From contig CBDBZO010000002.1 in the NCBI GenBank assembly GCA_965213595.1, positions 1,596,319 to 1,660,318 on the forward strand: 64,000 nt of DNA. Reading direction: 5' to 3'. Below are positions 51,935-60,889 of the stretch, piece after piece. Each line of letters starts with the position of its first letter. Within the stretch, counting starts at the first letter, position 1. Origin of the DNA: JBCCFC01 sp965213595. GTDB taxonomy: Bacteria > Chloroflexota > Anaerolineae > Caldilineales > Caldilineaceae. A program made the position numbers and the translations under genes. The notes under the pieces were generated by a model that saw only the letters and a list, made by a program, of their open reading frames with translations, was not told the DNA's origin and did not search any database.

Positions 51935-52096
51935 CGATTGGAAGCGCAGATAGACGCCAATTCACGCAGGTCTGCACAAGTGCGTGAAACACAGCTCCAA
52001 TCCGCGTTTATCTGCGTGCATCTGCGCTTTCCTTGTATAAAAGTCGTACCCAATATAGTAGCGCCAATACCAGATTGTTGCAACCGGTATTCGCTC
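51935..52096. repeat. Inverted 'CGCAGATAAACGCGG' repeats upstream of SPS
   Basis: GATTGGAAGCGCAGATAGAC and AATCCGCGTTTATCTGCGTG form the arms of a hairpin at about 51937-52035, a type also seen near 7605, 23690 and 61515. No coding is seen. Confidence 0.55.
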
Positions 52097-52124
52097 TTGG
52101 CATCAACTGTATTCGCCTTACACT
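52097..52124 (+). promoter_or_regulatory. Possible promoter of the SPS gene
   Basis: TTGGCA (52097-52102) and TACACT (52119-52124) are 16 bases apart, 245 bases upstream of the ATG. The match is moderate. The gap from 52125 to 52368 shows no gene of its own. Confidence 0.35.
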
Positions 52125-52368
52125 AGCCAACAAATAGGTGTGCTAAAGTTTAGGGAAGATCACGCCGTCGTGACTAGGCGGCAACTAACCGCTGCTAAGC
52201 TATATAGGCAAATGGTGAACGGCGGAAACACATCTTTACAAAACGTTTACATTGCTGTGGTTAGCTCTAGACAAGCAACCTATAGCGGCAATCAACGGCT
52301 TGCTGAAAGCAGCTGCGGCAAGAGCTATCACCGATAATTCAAAGGCGATCCAGGAGGAGTTACACAAA

Positions 52369-54597
52369 ATGGATAACGAAATCGACGGCCGGCACAACGC
52401 CGGCGGTTTATACATACAGCTTTTTAGCATTCACGGCCTCGTGCGCGGGGCAAACTGGGAGATGGGGCGCAACGCCGATACGGGCGGGCAGGTTAAGTAC
52501 GTGGTGGAGCTGGCGCGAGCCTTGGGCGAACACGAGAGCGTGCGCAAGGTGGACCTCTTTACGCGGCTAATTCTCGGTAAGAATTACGATGAGGAGTACG
52601 CCGAGCCCGTTGAGGAATTGAGCGACAAAGTCCGCATCGTGCGCGTGCAGGCGGGTGGGCGGCGCTACATCCGCAAGGAGCTGCTCTGGCCCCACGTGGA
52701 CGAGTTTGTCGAGAATACGCTGCGCTTTACCCAAGATGAAGATGACCGGCCGGACGTCGTCCACGGCCACTACGCCGACGGCGGCTACGTGGCAATGAAG
52801 CTGGCGGAACGGCTAAACGTGCCGCTGGTTTTCACCGGCCACTCGCTGGGCATCCCCAAGCGCGACAAGCTGGCGCAGAGCGGGATGTCCGCGGAGAAGA
52901 TGAACAAAGATTTCCAGATTGAGCAGCGCATCGACGTGGAAAACGAAGTGGTGCGCCGCGCCAGCTTTATCGTCACCAGCACCGAGCAGGAAGTCGAGGA
53001 GCAGTACGCGCCCTACGAGCACAGCGGCGAGACGCGCTTTATCGTGATCCCGCCGGGGCTGGACACGACGCGCTTCTACCCCTTCTACGCCGATGGCCCG
53101 GACGATCCGGCGCAGCAGGAGACCATCCGCGAGGCCAACTTTTACATGAACCGCGAGCTGGAGCGCTTTCTCAGCGTGCCGGACAAGCCGCTGGTGCTCG
53201 CGCTCTCGCGGCCGGACAGGCGCAAGAACATTCCCGGCCTCGTTACCGCCTACGGGCAGGACAAGCAGCTGCAGATGATGGCCAACCTCGCCGTCTTTGC
53301 CGGCATCCGCCGCGACATCAACGCCATGGACGACAACGAGCGCGAGGTGCTGACGGAGCTGCTCTTGCTGATGGACAAATTTGATCTCTACGGTAAGCTC
53401 GCCATCCCCAAGCGCCACGATTTTGAGTACGAAGTGCCGGAGCTCTACCGCATCGCGGCCCGCACGCGCGGCGTCTTTGTCAACCCCGCCTACACCGAAC
53501 CCTTTGGGCTGACGCTGATCGAATCGGCGGCGAGCGGCCTGCCCATTGTGGCCACGGACGACGGCGGCCCGCGCAACATCGTCAGCAACTGCCAAAATGG
53601 CCTGCTGGTGGATGTGCACGAGACAGGCCAAATCAGCAGCGCCATTCGCCAGCTGCTCTCGGATGAGTGGCAGTGGCGGACCTATTCACAGAGTGGCGTA
53701 CAGGGCGTGAACGAGCACTATTCGTGGGAGGCGCACAGCCAGCACTACCTGGAGGCGCTGGACGAGCTGCGGCGGCTGGACGTGCCGGGCGTCTCTCACC
53801 CCAGCGAGGAGCAAATCGCCATTACCGACGCCCGCGCGCGCGTTGAGCAGCGCTTTGCCGATGCGGAGCGCGTCTTTATCTCCGATATCGACCACACGCT
53901 GCTGGGGGATGATGCCGCCACCGCGGCGCTGGCCAAGCGCCTGCGCGAAGCCAACGAGCACGTCGCCTGGGGCGTGGCAACGGGCCGCCCGCTGCGCACG
54001 GTGACGCCGATCTTCAAGAAACATGGCCTGCCCCAGCCGGACGTCATTATTTCGTCGGTGGGCACGGAAATTTACTACGGGCGCGAGCGCCGGAACGATA
54101 TTGAATGGGCCGCGTACATTGGCGAGGGGTGGGATCACGAAGAGGTGAAGGCCGCGATGAAGGAGCTGGACTTTGTGGAGATGCAGATGGACGACGGCGA
54201 GCGCGAATTTAAGCTGAGCTACTACATGGATCCACACGTTGTCGACGGCGAGGACCAGCATCTGCGGCGGGTGCACGAGGCGCTGCAGGCGCGCGGGCTG
54301 CGCTACACGCTGATCCACTCGCGCGATCGCTTTCTGGATGTGCTGCCGGAGCGCGCCTCCAAGGGCAAAGCCATCGAACACCTCTGCCGGCGCTGGCACA
54401 TCGACCCAAGCTGCGTCGTTGTCGCCGGTGATTCGGACAATGATGCGGACATGCTCAGCGGCGAGACAAACGCCGTGGTGGTGGGCAATCACCACCCGGA
54501 GTTGAATAAGCTGCGCGATGTGGAGGGCGTGTACTTTGCCGAGGGCGAATTTGCCTGGGGTATTTTGGAGGGATTGGAAGAATATGGGGCGCTGTAG
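52369..54597 (+). CDS. Sucrose-phosphate synthase/phosphatase fusion
   Basis: This 742-residue cytoplasmic protein joins two steps of sucrose synthesis. Residues 1-~480 are a GT4 glycosyltransferase (FSIHGLVRGANWEMGRNADTG, then TGHSLGIPKR, ALSRPDRRKNIPGLV and NPAYTEPFGLTLIESAASG), which makes sucrose-6-phosphate from UDP-glucose and fructose-6-phosphate. Residues ~495-740 are a HAD sucrose-phosphatase-like domain (FISDIDHTLLGDD, VATGRPL, VVAGDSDNDADML). The nucleophile motif is D-I-D-H-T, the usual Gly being His. AGGAGGAG lies 8 bases before the ATG, which fixes the start. Sucrose here may be a compatible solute, alongside the osmolyte importer. Confidence 0.92.
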   Translation: MDNEIDGRHNAGGLYIQLFSIHGLVRGANWEMGRNADTGGQVKYVVELARALGEHESVRKVDLFTRLILGKNYDEEYAEPVEELSDKVRIVRVQAGGRRYIRKELLWPHVDEFVENTLRFTQDEDDRPDVVHGHYADGGYVAMKLAERLNVPLVFTGHSLGIPKRDKLAQSGMSAEKMNKDFQIEQRIDVENEVVRRASFIVTSTEQEVEEQYAPYEHSGETRFIVIPPGLDTTRFYPFYADGPDDPAQQETIREANFYMNRELERFLSVPDKPLVLALSRPDRRKNIPGLVTAYGQDKQLQMMANLAVFAGIRRDINAMDDNEREVLTELLLLMDKFDLYGKLAIPKRHDFEYEVPELYRIAARTRGVFVNPAYTEPFGLTLIESAASGLPIVATDDGGPRNIVSNCQNGLLVDVHETGQISSAIRQLLSDEWQWRTYSQSGVQGVNEHYSWEAHSQHYLEALDELRRLDVPGVSHPSEEQIAITDARARVEQRFADAERVFISDIDHTLLGDDAATAALAKRLREANEHVAWGVATGRPLRTVTPIFKKHGLPQPDVIISSVGTEIYYGRERRNDIEWAAYIGEGWDHEEVKAAMKELDFVEMQMDDGEREFKLSYYMDPHVVDGEDQHLRRVHEALQARGLRYTLIHSRDRFLDVLPERASKGKAIEHLCRRWHIDPSCVVVAGDSDNDADMLSGETNAVVVGNHHPELNKLRDVEGVYFAEGEFAWGILEGLEEYGAL

Positions 54598-54616
54598 GGC
54601 AAGCCAACCGCTTGCC

Positions 54617-55921
54617 CTACCGAACCGCGCTCCACAGCCTGCCCCAGGAAAAGCCCTGGCTGGAGAGCAGCGCCCCGCTGCCGCGGAAGACGCGCGTCGC
54701 CAGCCACAGCGTCAGCAGCGCGGTAACGAGCGCCAGCGACAGGCTCAGCAGCGGCTGCCACAGCGGCACGTTAGTTACCATCAGGCGCATGGGCATGGCA
54801 ATGGGTGCCGTGAAGGGAACCAGGCTGAGCGTGGTGGCAAAGGCAGCGTTGGGCTGCTCCAGGAAAAGCCAGCCAAACCAGAGCGGGAGGAAGGTGGGCA
54901 GCAGGAAGAAGAAGGTGTACTGCGAACTCTCTTTGGGGTTGGGCGCAACGGCCCCCAGCGCGGCAAAGAGGCTGGCGTAGACGAGGTAGCCACAGATAAA
55001 GTGCAGGATCGTCAGCACGATGGTCAGCAGCGAAATATCGACTGCGCCCACCGCGATTCCGTAAGCCGCGCCCACCAACCCCAGCAGAATCACCGGCAGC
55101 GCAAAGATGCCCCACACCGCAATCTGCGTCAGCCCCACCGCGCCCAGCCCAATCATCTTGCCCACCAGCAGCTCCATCGGCCGCACGGAGGAGAGCAGCA
55201 CCTCCATCACGCGGTTCTGCTTTTCCACGCCCAGGCTTTGCAGCAGATAACTGGCCGAGCTGATCACCGTCATAAAGAACAACCCCGCCACGGCGAAGCC
55301 CAGCCCAAAGGCAAGGCCGCCCGCCCCCCCGCCTGCTCCGCCGTCCGACGCCGTCGAGCTCTCGGCCAGGTCGGTCTCGTTGACGTTGCCCACCGGGTTG
55401 GCGGCGCGGTTGGCAATCTGCACCGCCGCTTCCGGGTCGGCCTGATCTAGCAGGGCCGAGGCGATCAGCGCACGGTAGAGCCCGCCCTCCGTTGCATCAA
55501 TGGGCGAGCGATCCTCGCCCACGTACGCCACTTCTCCCGTTTCCACATAGTTGGCCGGCACGCGGTAAAAGCCGCGCGCCTCGCCCCGCTCGACGGCCGC
55601 CAGCGCGGTCTCTTCGTCCGCAAAGACCACGAGCGGCGCGCGGCGGTTGCGGTTCACGGCCTCCAAAAGAGCGGGCGTCAACGCCCCCGTTGCATCGACC
55701 ACGCCGACGGGCTGATCCTGGCTGGCCACGGTGCGCTCGACCAGGTCCTGGGCAAACGCGAGCCCCGCCTGCGCGCCCTGCTGCCCAATCACCGCACTCA
55801 CCAGCGAGGTGACCACGACAAAGATCAGCGGCAGCCCAAAGATGACAAACTGGACGGAACGTCGCCGCAGCGTGGTCATGTATTCGTGGCGGGCAATGGT
55901 CAAGGTGGTGGATGGAGACAT
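54617..55921 (-). CDS. ABC-2 type transporter permease (NatB/YhaP-like)
   Basis: This 434-residue membrane protein has an N-terminal helix (VQFVIFGLPLIFVVVTSLVS), a ~160-residue extracytoplasmic domain and then five or six helices. EKQNRVMEVLLSSVRPMELLVGKM is the typical ABC-2 coupling segment. Such permeases export sodium, lipids or antibiotics together with an ABC ATPase. No ATPase gene adjoins it in either direction, so the partner is encoded elsewhere. It is convergent with the SPS gene, 19 bases apart. Confidence 0.9.
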   Translation of the reverse strand: MSPSTTLTIARHEYMTTLRRRSVQFVIFGLPLIFVVVTSLVSAVIGQQGAQAGLAFAQDLVERTVASQDQPVGVVDATGALTPALLEAVNRNRRAPLVVFADEETALAAVERGEARGFYRVPANYVETGEVAYVGEDRSPIDATEGGLYRALIASALLDQADPEAAVQIANRAANPVGNVNETDLAESSTASDGGAGGGAGGLAFGLGFAVAGLFFMTVISSASYLLQSLGVEKQNRVMEVLLSSVRPMELLVGKMIGLGAVGLTQIAVWGIFALPVILLGLVGAAYGIAVGAVDISLLTIVLTILHFICGYLVYASLFAALGAVAPNPKESSQYTFFFLLPTFLPLWFGWLFLEQPNAAFATTLSLVPFTAPIAMPMRLMVTNVPLWQPLLSLSLALVTALLTLWLATRVFRGSGALLSSQGFSWGRLWSAVR

Positions 55922-55960
55922 GATGAGTAGCTGTCAGCAAGCAATAAGCAGTAAGCAGTA

Positions 55961-56122
55961 GGTTCCGTTGACATTTCGCTGATGGCCCCAATCTGGGTGG
56001 TGCGCCGCGCCCCCATCCCCAACCCTTCCCCCACGCGTGGGAGAAGGGAGCCTTCTGCTCCCCTCTCCCATCCTGGGAGAGGGGCCGGGGGTGAGGGCCA
56101 ATTCCCAAATGTCAATGGAACC
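55961..56122. mobile_element. Third MITE-like family (162 bp) with CCCTCACC-type core
   Basis: GGTTCCGTTGACATTT (55961-55976) and AAATGTCAATGGAACC (56107-56122) are 15-of-16 inverted repeats. The flanks both lie in TAAGCAGTA repeats, so the duplication may be TA or up to 9 bp. The core has a double palindrome of the CTCTCCCATCCTGGGAGAG type. Confidence 0.72.
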
Positions 56123-56157
56123 TAAGCAGTAAGCAATACGCAATACTCAGTAAAAAG

Positions 56158-56568
56158 TTACAGCGGCTCGTCAAGCAGCCCGTACTTCGCCGCAATCGGC
56201 GGGTAGACATCCTCGGCGGCGCGAAATAAATCCAGCAGGGGGACGGCGCGCATGAGGTTGCCCTGCGTTTGGATTTGCCCGCTGAAGAAGGCCTGGCGCG
56301 CGCTCGTTTGGCCCAGCCAGATGTCGTGCAGCAGATCGGCCGTCAGCGAGGCCGTGAGGTTGGCGTCGCCGGGCGTGTCGCCGTAGAAGACCTCCAGCGG
56401 CGGCTGGCGGCCGTCCAGCAGCACCTCCAAATTGGGCGCGTGCAGATGGATGCGGATCACAAGATTGCTGCGCGTAAAGGTGTCAATGGTGTTGGGCACG
56501 TTCTGCAGCGCGGTGAAGACATCGTGCAGCACGTCGCGCAGTTGTTCGGCGGATTGGAAAACGGGCAT
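56158..56568 (-). CDS. SCP2-like sterol/lipid carrier domain protein
   Basis: This small 136-residue protein looks like a single SCP2 (sterol carrier protein 2) domain. It shows LVIRIHLHAPNLEVLLDG, then VFYGDTPGDANLTASLTADLLHDIWLGQTSARQAFFSGQI with the characteristic G-x-x-x-x-x-x-x-F-x-G-x-I-x-x-x-G end. Such domains bind lipids or act as accessory domains. The ATG at 56568 is chosen, although a GTG 10 codons upstream is possible. No partner is obvious nearby. Confidence 0.78.
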   Translation of the reverse strand: MPVFQSAEQLRDVLHDVFTALQNVPNTIDTFTRSNLVIRIHLHAPNLEVLLDGRQPPLEVFYGDTPGDANLTASLTADLLHDIWLGQTSARQAFFSGQIQTQGNLMRAVPLLDLFRAAEDVYPPIAAKYGLLDEPL

Positions 56569-56795
56569 GTAAAAGTAGATGTGAAGACGTTGGGCCACGG
56601 GTGGTTGATGAGTAAATCGTATTATCGCCCGCGCTGGGCCGTCTGCAAAATTGCCTGTCGATGGTTCCGGTGAGAGCGGATACAAAGGTTGGACATACGT
56701 TCGGATAGAGAGTCAGCCGCCCTGTAATGGAAAGTACAAGTTATGCTTGTAGGCTGCGCTAAGTTGTTGATACTCATCAAACAACGAGTAGATTT

Positions 56796-57914
56796 ATGCA
56801 AACCGAACGGCACTTCTTCTCCCCCTTTACGCGGCGCACGCTTACGGTGATTGGCCTAGTGGTGGCGGTCGCGCTGCTGCTGCTGCTGATCTGGCAGACG
56901 ATAGACGTGCTGCTGCTGGCGTTTGCCGGGGTGCTCGTCGCCGTGGCGCTGGCGTCCACCAGCCGCTGGGTGGCCAACCACACGCCGCTGCCTTACGGGC
57001 TGGCGCTGGCGATTATCGCGCTGTTGGCTCTGCTGGGGCTGGTAAGCATGGTCTGGTGGATGGCGCCGGCCATTGCCGGCCAGAGCCAGGTGCTGATCGA
57101 CAGCATCGACCTGTCGCTGGAGCAGGTGCGCAGCTTTGTCAACCGACAGCTGCCCTGGTCGTGGGAGACGGTTCGCGATCAGATGCCCGGGGCCGAGTCG
57201 CTGATCCAGCGCGGGCCGGGCATTCTGAGCCGCATCACGGGCGTCTTCTCGACCGCGCTCAACGGCTTGACCAACCTGCTGATCATTCTCTTCGTTGGCG
57301 TCTACCTCGCCATCAGTCCAGAATCTTACGTCAATGGCATGGTGCGGCTTGTGCCCACACATCGCCGCGATCGGGCACGCGAAATTTTCTATGCGCTGGG
57401 CTACACGCTGCGCTGGTTTTTGATTGCGCGCGGCGCGTCGGTCCTGATTGTGGGTGGGCTATCCATTGCCGGTCTGTGGCTGCTGGATATTCCGCTGGCC
57501 CTAGTATTGGGCGTGCTAACCGGGCTGCTCTCGTTTGTGCCCATCGTCGGCGTCATTGCTTCCTACATCCCGCCCGTGCTGGTCGCGTTGACTATCAGCC
57601 CACAGCAGGCGCTCTACGTCTTCCTGCTCTACGTGGGCATTCAGTTTGTCGAAAGCTACTTCCTCACGCCCGTGATCCAAAAGCGCGCCGTCGACCTGCC
57701 GCCGGTGCTCACCATCTTGGCGCAAGTGGCCTTCGGCATCATTTTTGGCGTGCTGGGCGTGCTGCTTGCCAGCCCCATCGCGGCGGTGCTGCTGGTAGCG
57801 GTGCAGATGATCTACGTCGAGGACATGCTTGGCGACCGCGAGATCGAGGTGCGGGCGGAGGAGCAGACGGAGGTCGACGCCGATCGCGAGTCGCGGGCGC
57901 GTGAGGAGGAGTAA
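56796..57914 (+). CDS. AI-2E family transporter (PerM/TqsA-like)
   Basis: This 372-residue membrane protein has seven or eight helices. An N-terminal helical pair and a ~90-residue periplasmic segment are followed by the conserved IVGVIASYIPPVLVALTISP, VGIQFVESYFLTPVIQKRAV and GVLGVLLASPIAAVLLVAV. The tail is acidic and charged. Members export signals or ions, and the name AI-2E does not fix the substrate here. Its TAA stop coincides with the TAA target duplication of the MITE-like element directly after it. Confidence 0.9.
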   Translation: MQTERHFFSPFTRRTLTVIGLVVAVALLLLLIWQTIDVLLLAFAGVLVAVALASTSRWVANHTPLPYGLALAIIALLALLGLVSMVWWMAPAIAGQSQVLIDSIDLSLEQVRSFVNRQLPWSWETVRDQMPGAESLIQRGPGILSRITGVFSTALNGLTNLLIILFVGVYLAISPESYVNGMVRLVPTHRRDRAREIFYALGYTLRWFLIARGASVLIVGGLSIAGLWLLDIPLALVLGVLTGLLSFVPIVGVIASYIPPVLVALTISPQQALYVFLLYVGIQFVESYFLTPVIQKRAVDLPPVLTILAQVAFGIIFGVLGVLLASPIAAVLLVAVQMIYVEDMLGDREIEVRAEEQTEVDADRESRAREEE

Positions 57915-58092
57915 GACTATGCCAAGGAGTAAACTATACCAGAGCGGTCACGCTTCTGCCTCACCACCCCCTCGCTGGCGCTTGGTTAACGAGGCAACGG
58001 GATAGCCCCCTCCTCTCCACGCGTGGAGAGGAGGGGGTTGGGGGAGGTGAGGCGTTGACCCCAACCGGTATGTTTATTTCCTTGGATTGACC
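57915..58092. mobile_element. MITE-like element copy 4 (178 bp, TAA duplication)
   Basis: The left end reads GACTATGCCAAGGAGTAAAC and the right end TGTTTATTTCCTTGGATTGACC. TAA flanks both ends (57912-57914 and 58093-58095), and the left TAA is also the stop codon of the preceding gene. The core is a CCTCACCACCCCCTC / GGGTTGGGGGAGGTGAGG double palindrome. The terminal repeats match copies 1-3, but the core is of the CCCTCACC class. Confidence 0.84.
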
Positions 58093-58185
58093 TAAACCGA
58101 TTCACGCGCCTAGCGCACGCAAAGCGTTTGCGCTACAATACGCGACAGTTCTTCCACTTTTACCCATCGTGCTAACTCTTCAGCC

Positions 58186-58800
58186 ATGAATCTATTGCTC
58201 ACCACCGCTTCGCCACTTGCTCAACCGCTGGCCGATTCACTTTCAACTGCCCACACCATTCACCGCGCCACGCCCCCCTTTCCACACGACGAGACAACAG
58301 ACGTGCTCGTCGAGGGAATAGACGCGCTTGTTCACCCCATCGCGCCGCTCGCTTTTGAAGACGAGCACGCCGCGGTTGATTTTGCCACGCGGCAAACGTA
58401 CAACCTGCTGCGCGCTCTTAGCGACGACAAGGGCAGCGGGGCGGGCGTGCCGCGCGTCGTGCTCCTCAGCACGCTCGACCTGCTGGACGCCTACGATCCC
58501 GCCTACCGCGTCGACGAGCGCTTTCGCCCGCTGCCCACCACGGAGCCCTCTCTGCTTGCGGCGCACCTCGCCGAGTATACCGCCCGCGAGTTCGCCCGCG
58601 AGCACAAGCTTGCCGTGGCCGTGCTGCGCGTCGGCGAGGTCGACGAGGCGGCGGTGGCCCACGCCGTCGAGCGTGCGTTGCGCTATTTGCAGCAGGACGA
58701 TGCACTGCGCTGGTCGATCTTCCACTTGGCGCCGGAGGTCGACAACCCGCGCTTTCCCATCGAGAAGGCAAAATCGCTGCTCGATTATCAACCTAATTAA
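58186..58800 (+). CDS. SDR-like protein lacking the glycine motif
   Basis: This 204-residue protein looks like part of the extended short-chain dehydrogenase/epimerase fold (VPRVVLLSTLDLLDAYDPAY, then EYTAREFAREHKLAVAVLRVGEV). The N-terminal G-x-x-G-x-x-G nucleotide motif is absent (MNLLLTTASPLAQPLADSLS), and no Y-x-x-x-K pair is clear. It may be a non-catalytic partner of the complete SDR encoded 226 bases downstream. A TACAAT box lies about 50 bases upstream. The family call is tentative. Confidence 0.65.
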   Translation: MNLLLTTASPLAQPLADSLSTAHTIHRATPPFPHDETTDVLVEGIDALVHPIAPLAFEDEHAAVDFATRQTYNLLRALSDDKGSGAGVPRVVLLSTLDLLDAYDPAYRVDERFRPLPTTEPSLLAAHLAEYTAREFAREHKLAVAVLRVGEVDEAAVAHAVERALRYLQQDDALRWSIFHLAPEVDNPRFPIEKAKSLLDYQPN

Positions 58801-59010
58801 CGCGGAGGCGCAGAGGCGCGAAGGATGCAAATTGTCATTTCGAGCGAATGCGAGAAATCTCTTGGTCGTAAACGAGCCGACTGCGCTAATCCAAATGTAG
58901 TCGTTGGCTGCAAACAGATTTCTCCCTACAGTGTCGCATGGGCGACCGTTGCCGAACGAAATGATATACACCACTTTCTCCTTGCGCCTCCGCGCCTCCG
59001 CGTTAAAATT
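58797..59010. repeat. Inverted 'AACGCGGAGGCGC' arms enclosing ~150 bases
   Basis: TTAACGCGGAGGCGCAGAGG at the left and CTCCGCGCCTCCGCGTTAAA at the right are inverted. The interior contains TTTCGAGCGAATGCGAGAAAT and ATTTCTCCCT...GAACGAAATGA, also inverted. It is a nested palindromic repeat and not coding. Confidence 0.65.
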
Positions 59011-59026
59011 TTAGGACTTACGAACT

Positions 59027-59758
59027 ATGAATGTTTTAATCCTTGGCGGGGCCGGGATGCTCGGCCCACACGTTGTGCCCGTTTTGGAAAATGATTACGA
59101 TCTCCGCGTCACCGATGTGCAGCCGCTCGACTTGGACTTTCGCGGTGAATTTCGCGAGGTGGACGTGGCCGATGGCGACGCGGTGATGCAGGCCGCGGCG
59201 GGCATGGACGCCATCATCAACCTCTCCGTCGTGCGGCAGGATCGGCAGCTCGCGTTCGATGTAAACACGCTGGGCTGCCTCAACGTGATGCGGGCCGCCG
59301 TGGCGCACGGCATCCGCCGCGTCATCAACACCGGCCCGCACTTCACCGTCGCCGGGCCAACGTACGAGCACTTCGATTACGCCATCTCGCCGGACGTGCC
59401 GCCGCAGCCCGGCACGAATCTGTATGCGCTCAGCAAATCGCTCGGCCAGGAAATCTGCCGCATCTATACGGAGCACCACGACGTGGTTGTGCAGACCTAC
59501 CTCTTCTACCACTTCCGCGAGCCAAGCGAGGTCGAGCCGGGCCAGCGCCACGCGCCCTTTGCGATCTCGTGGCAAAACGCCGCCGAAATCTTCCCGCTCG
59601 GCCTCGACATTGAGCTGGGCAGCTTGCCCTCCAAGTGTGAAATTTTCAACATCTTTACGAACATGCCCCACGGCGTCTTCCGCAACGACAAAGCGCAGCG
59701 TATTTTAGGCTTCGAGCCGAAGGACGACATTTCGATGATGTGGCGGCGAGCAAATTAA
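59027..59758 (+). CDS. NAD-dependent epimerase/dehydratase (extended SDR)
   Basis: This 243-residue SDR starts MNVLILGGAGMLGPHVVPVL (G-x-x-G-x-x-G). It has VTDVQPLDLD at the cofactor-specificity strand, DAIINLSVVR and the active-site YALSKSLGQE (Tyr, Lys). It is shorter than typical sugar epimerases (~310). The substrate is unknown. It is paired in tandem with the incomplete SDR-like gene upstream. Confidence 0.87.
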   Translation: MNVLILGGAGMLGPHVVPVLENDYDLRVTDVQPLDLDFRGEFREVDVADGDAVMQAAAGMDAIINLSVVRQDRQLAFDVNTLGCLNVMRAAVAHGIRRVINTGPHFTVAGPTYEHFDYAISPDVPPQPGTNLYALSKSLGQEICRIYTEHHDVVVQTYLFYHFREPSEVEPGQRHAPFAISWQNAAEIFPLGLDIELGSLPSKCEIFNIFTNMPHGVFRNDKAQRILGFEPKDDISMMWRRAN

Positions 59759-59865
59759 AGCGATCCACGAAGAGCACGAAGAAACACGAAGGCAGAACGT
59801 CGACGTTCTTCCCTTCGTGCTCTTCGTGCTCTTCGTGGATTAATTTCTGAACAAAGGAGCACACG
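59759..59865. repeat. Inverted 'CACGAAGAGCACGAAG' repeat
   Basis: CCACGAAGAGCACGAAGAAA (from 59765) is mirrored by CTTCGTGCTCTTCGTGG (to 59842) around an AACGTCGACGTT centre, giving a long hairpin between the SDR and the aldo/keto reductase. Confidence 0.75.
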
Positions 59866-60885
59866 ATGGAATACCGACGCATGGGCCGCAGCGGCCTCAA
59901 GGTCTCGGAAATTTGCCTGGGCACGATGACCTTTGGCCACGGCACGGACGAGGCGGAATCAAAGCAGATGGTCGATCTGGCCTTCGACGCAGGCATCAAC
60001 TTTTTCGACACGGCCAACGCCTATGCCGCCACGCAGTCCGAAACGATCTTGGGCAAGGCGCTCAAAAACCGGCGGCGCGACGCGGTGATCGCCACCAAGT
60101 TTTTCAATCCGATGGGCAAAGGGCCCAACGATTCGGGCATGTCGCGCGTGCACATTTTTCAGGCCATCGAGGATAGCCTGCGCCGTTTGCAGACGGACTA
60201 CGTCGACCTGTACTACATCCACCACGTCGACACGCAGACGCCGCTGGACGAGATGCTGCGCGCGCTGGACGATCTCGTGCGCCAGGGCAAGGTGCGCTAC
60301 ATTGCGTGCAGCAACTACGAGGCGTGGCGGCTGATGGAGGCCATGTGGATCAGCGAGAGCAAGGACTGGACGCGCTTCGTGGCCTACCAGCCCCAGTACA
60401 GCCTCGTCGTGCGCGACATCGAGCAGGAGATTGTGCCGGTCTGTGAATTAAAGGGGCTGGGCATCGTGGCGTGGAGCCCGTTGGGCGGCGGCTTTTTGAC
60501 GGGCAAATATCAGCCCGGCGAGCGCACCGTCGAGGGCACGCGCTCGGACGAGGGGTGGGCCTACCCGTCCCAATATTTTGCGGAGAATGCGGATGAATCG
60601 CTGGCCGCGCTGCTGGAGGTGGCCGAGGAGTTGGGCCGCTCGCCCGCGCAGGTCGCGCTGCGCTGGGTGCTGGAGCAGCCGATGGTCAGCAGCGCGATTG
60701 TCGGCGCGCGCACGCTGGAGCACGCGCGCGATAATTTCGAGGCGGGGAGTTGGTCGCTGCCGGCGGAGGCGCTGGCGCGGCTCAACGACGTCTCGCACCT
60801 GCCGCCGCGCTATCCGCTGTCGATGGAGGCGGGGATGGATCAGCGGCGCGATCAGGCGGTGGAGATGCCGTCGTTGAGGGCGTAA
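59866..60885 (+). CDS. Aldo/keto reductase (AKR, YajO/Tas-like)
   Basis: This 339-residue NADPH-dependent reductase begins MEYRRMGRSGLKVSEICLGT. The catalytic residues are in FFDTANAYAATQSE (Asp, Tyr), VIATKFFNPMG (Lys) and LYYIHHVDTQTP (His). The C-terminal part shows VALRWVLEQPMVSSAIVGAR. An AAAGGAG sits 7 bases before the ATG. The substrate is unknown. It is similar in design, but not closely, to the reductase at 40957-41928. Confidence 0.93.
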   Translation: MEYRRMGRSGLKVSEICLGTMTFGHGTDEAESKQMVDLAFDAGINFFDTANAYAATQSETILGKALKNRRRDAVIATKFFNPMGKGPNDSGMSRVHIFQAIEDSLRRLQTDYVDLYYIHHVDTQTPLDEMLRALDDLVRQGKVRYIACSNYEAWRLMEAMWISESKDWTRFVAYQPQYSLVVRDIEQEIVPVCELKGLGIVAWSPLGGGFLTGKYQPGERTVEGTRSDEGWAYPSQYFAENADESLAALLEVAEELGRSPAQVALRWVLEQPMVSSAIVGARTLEHARDNFEAGSWSLPAEALARLNDVSHLPPRYPLSMEAGMDQRRDQAVEMPSLRA

Positions 60886-60889
60886 TTGC

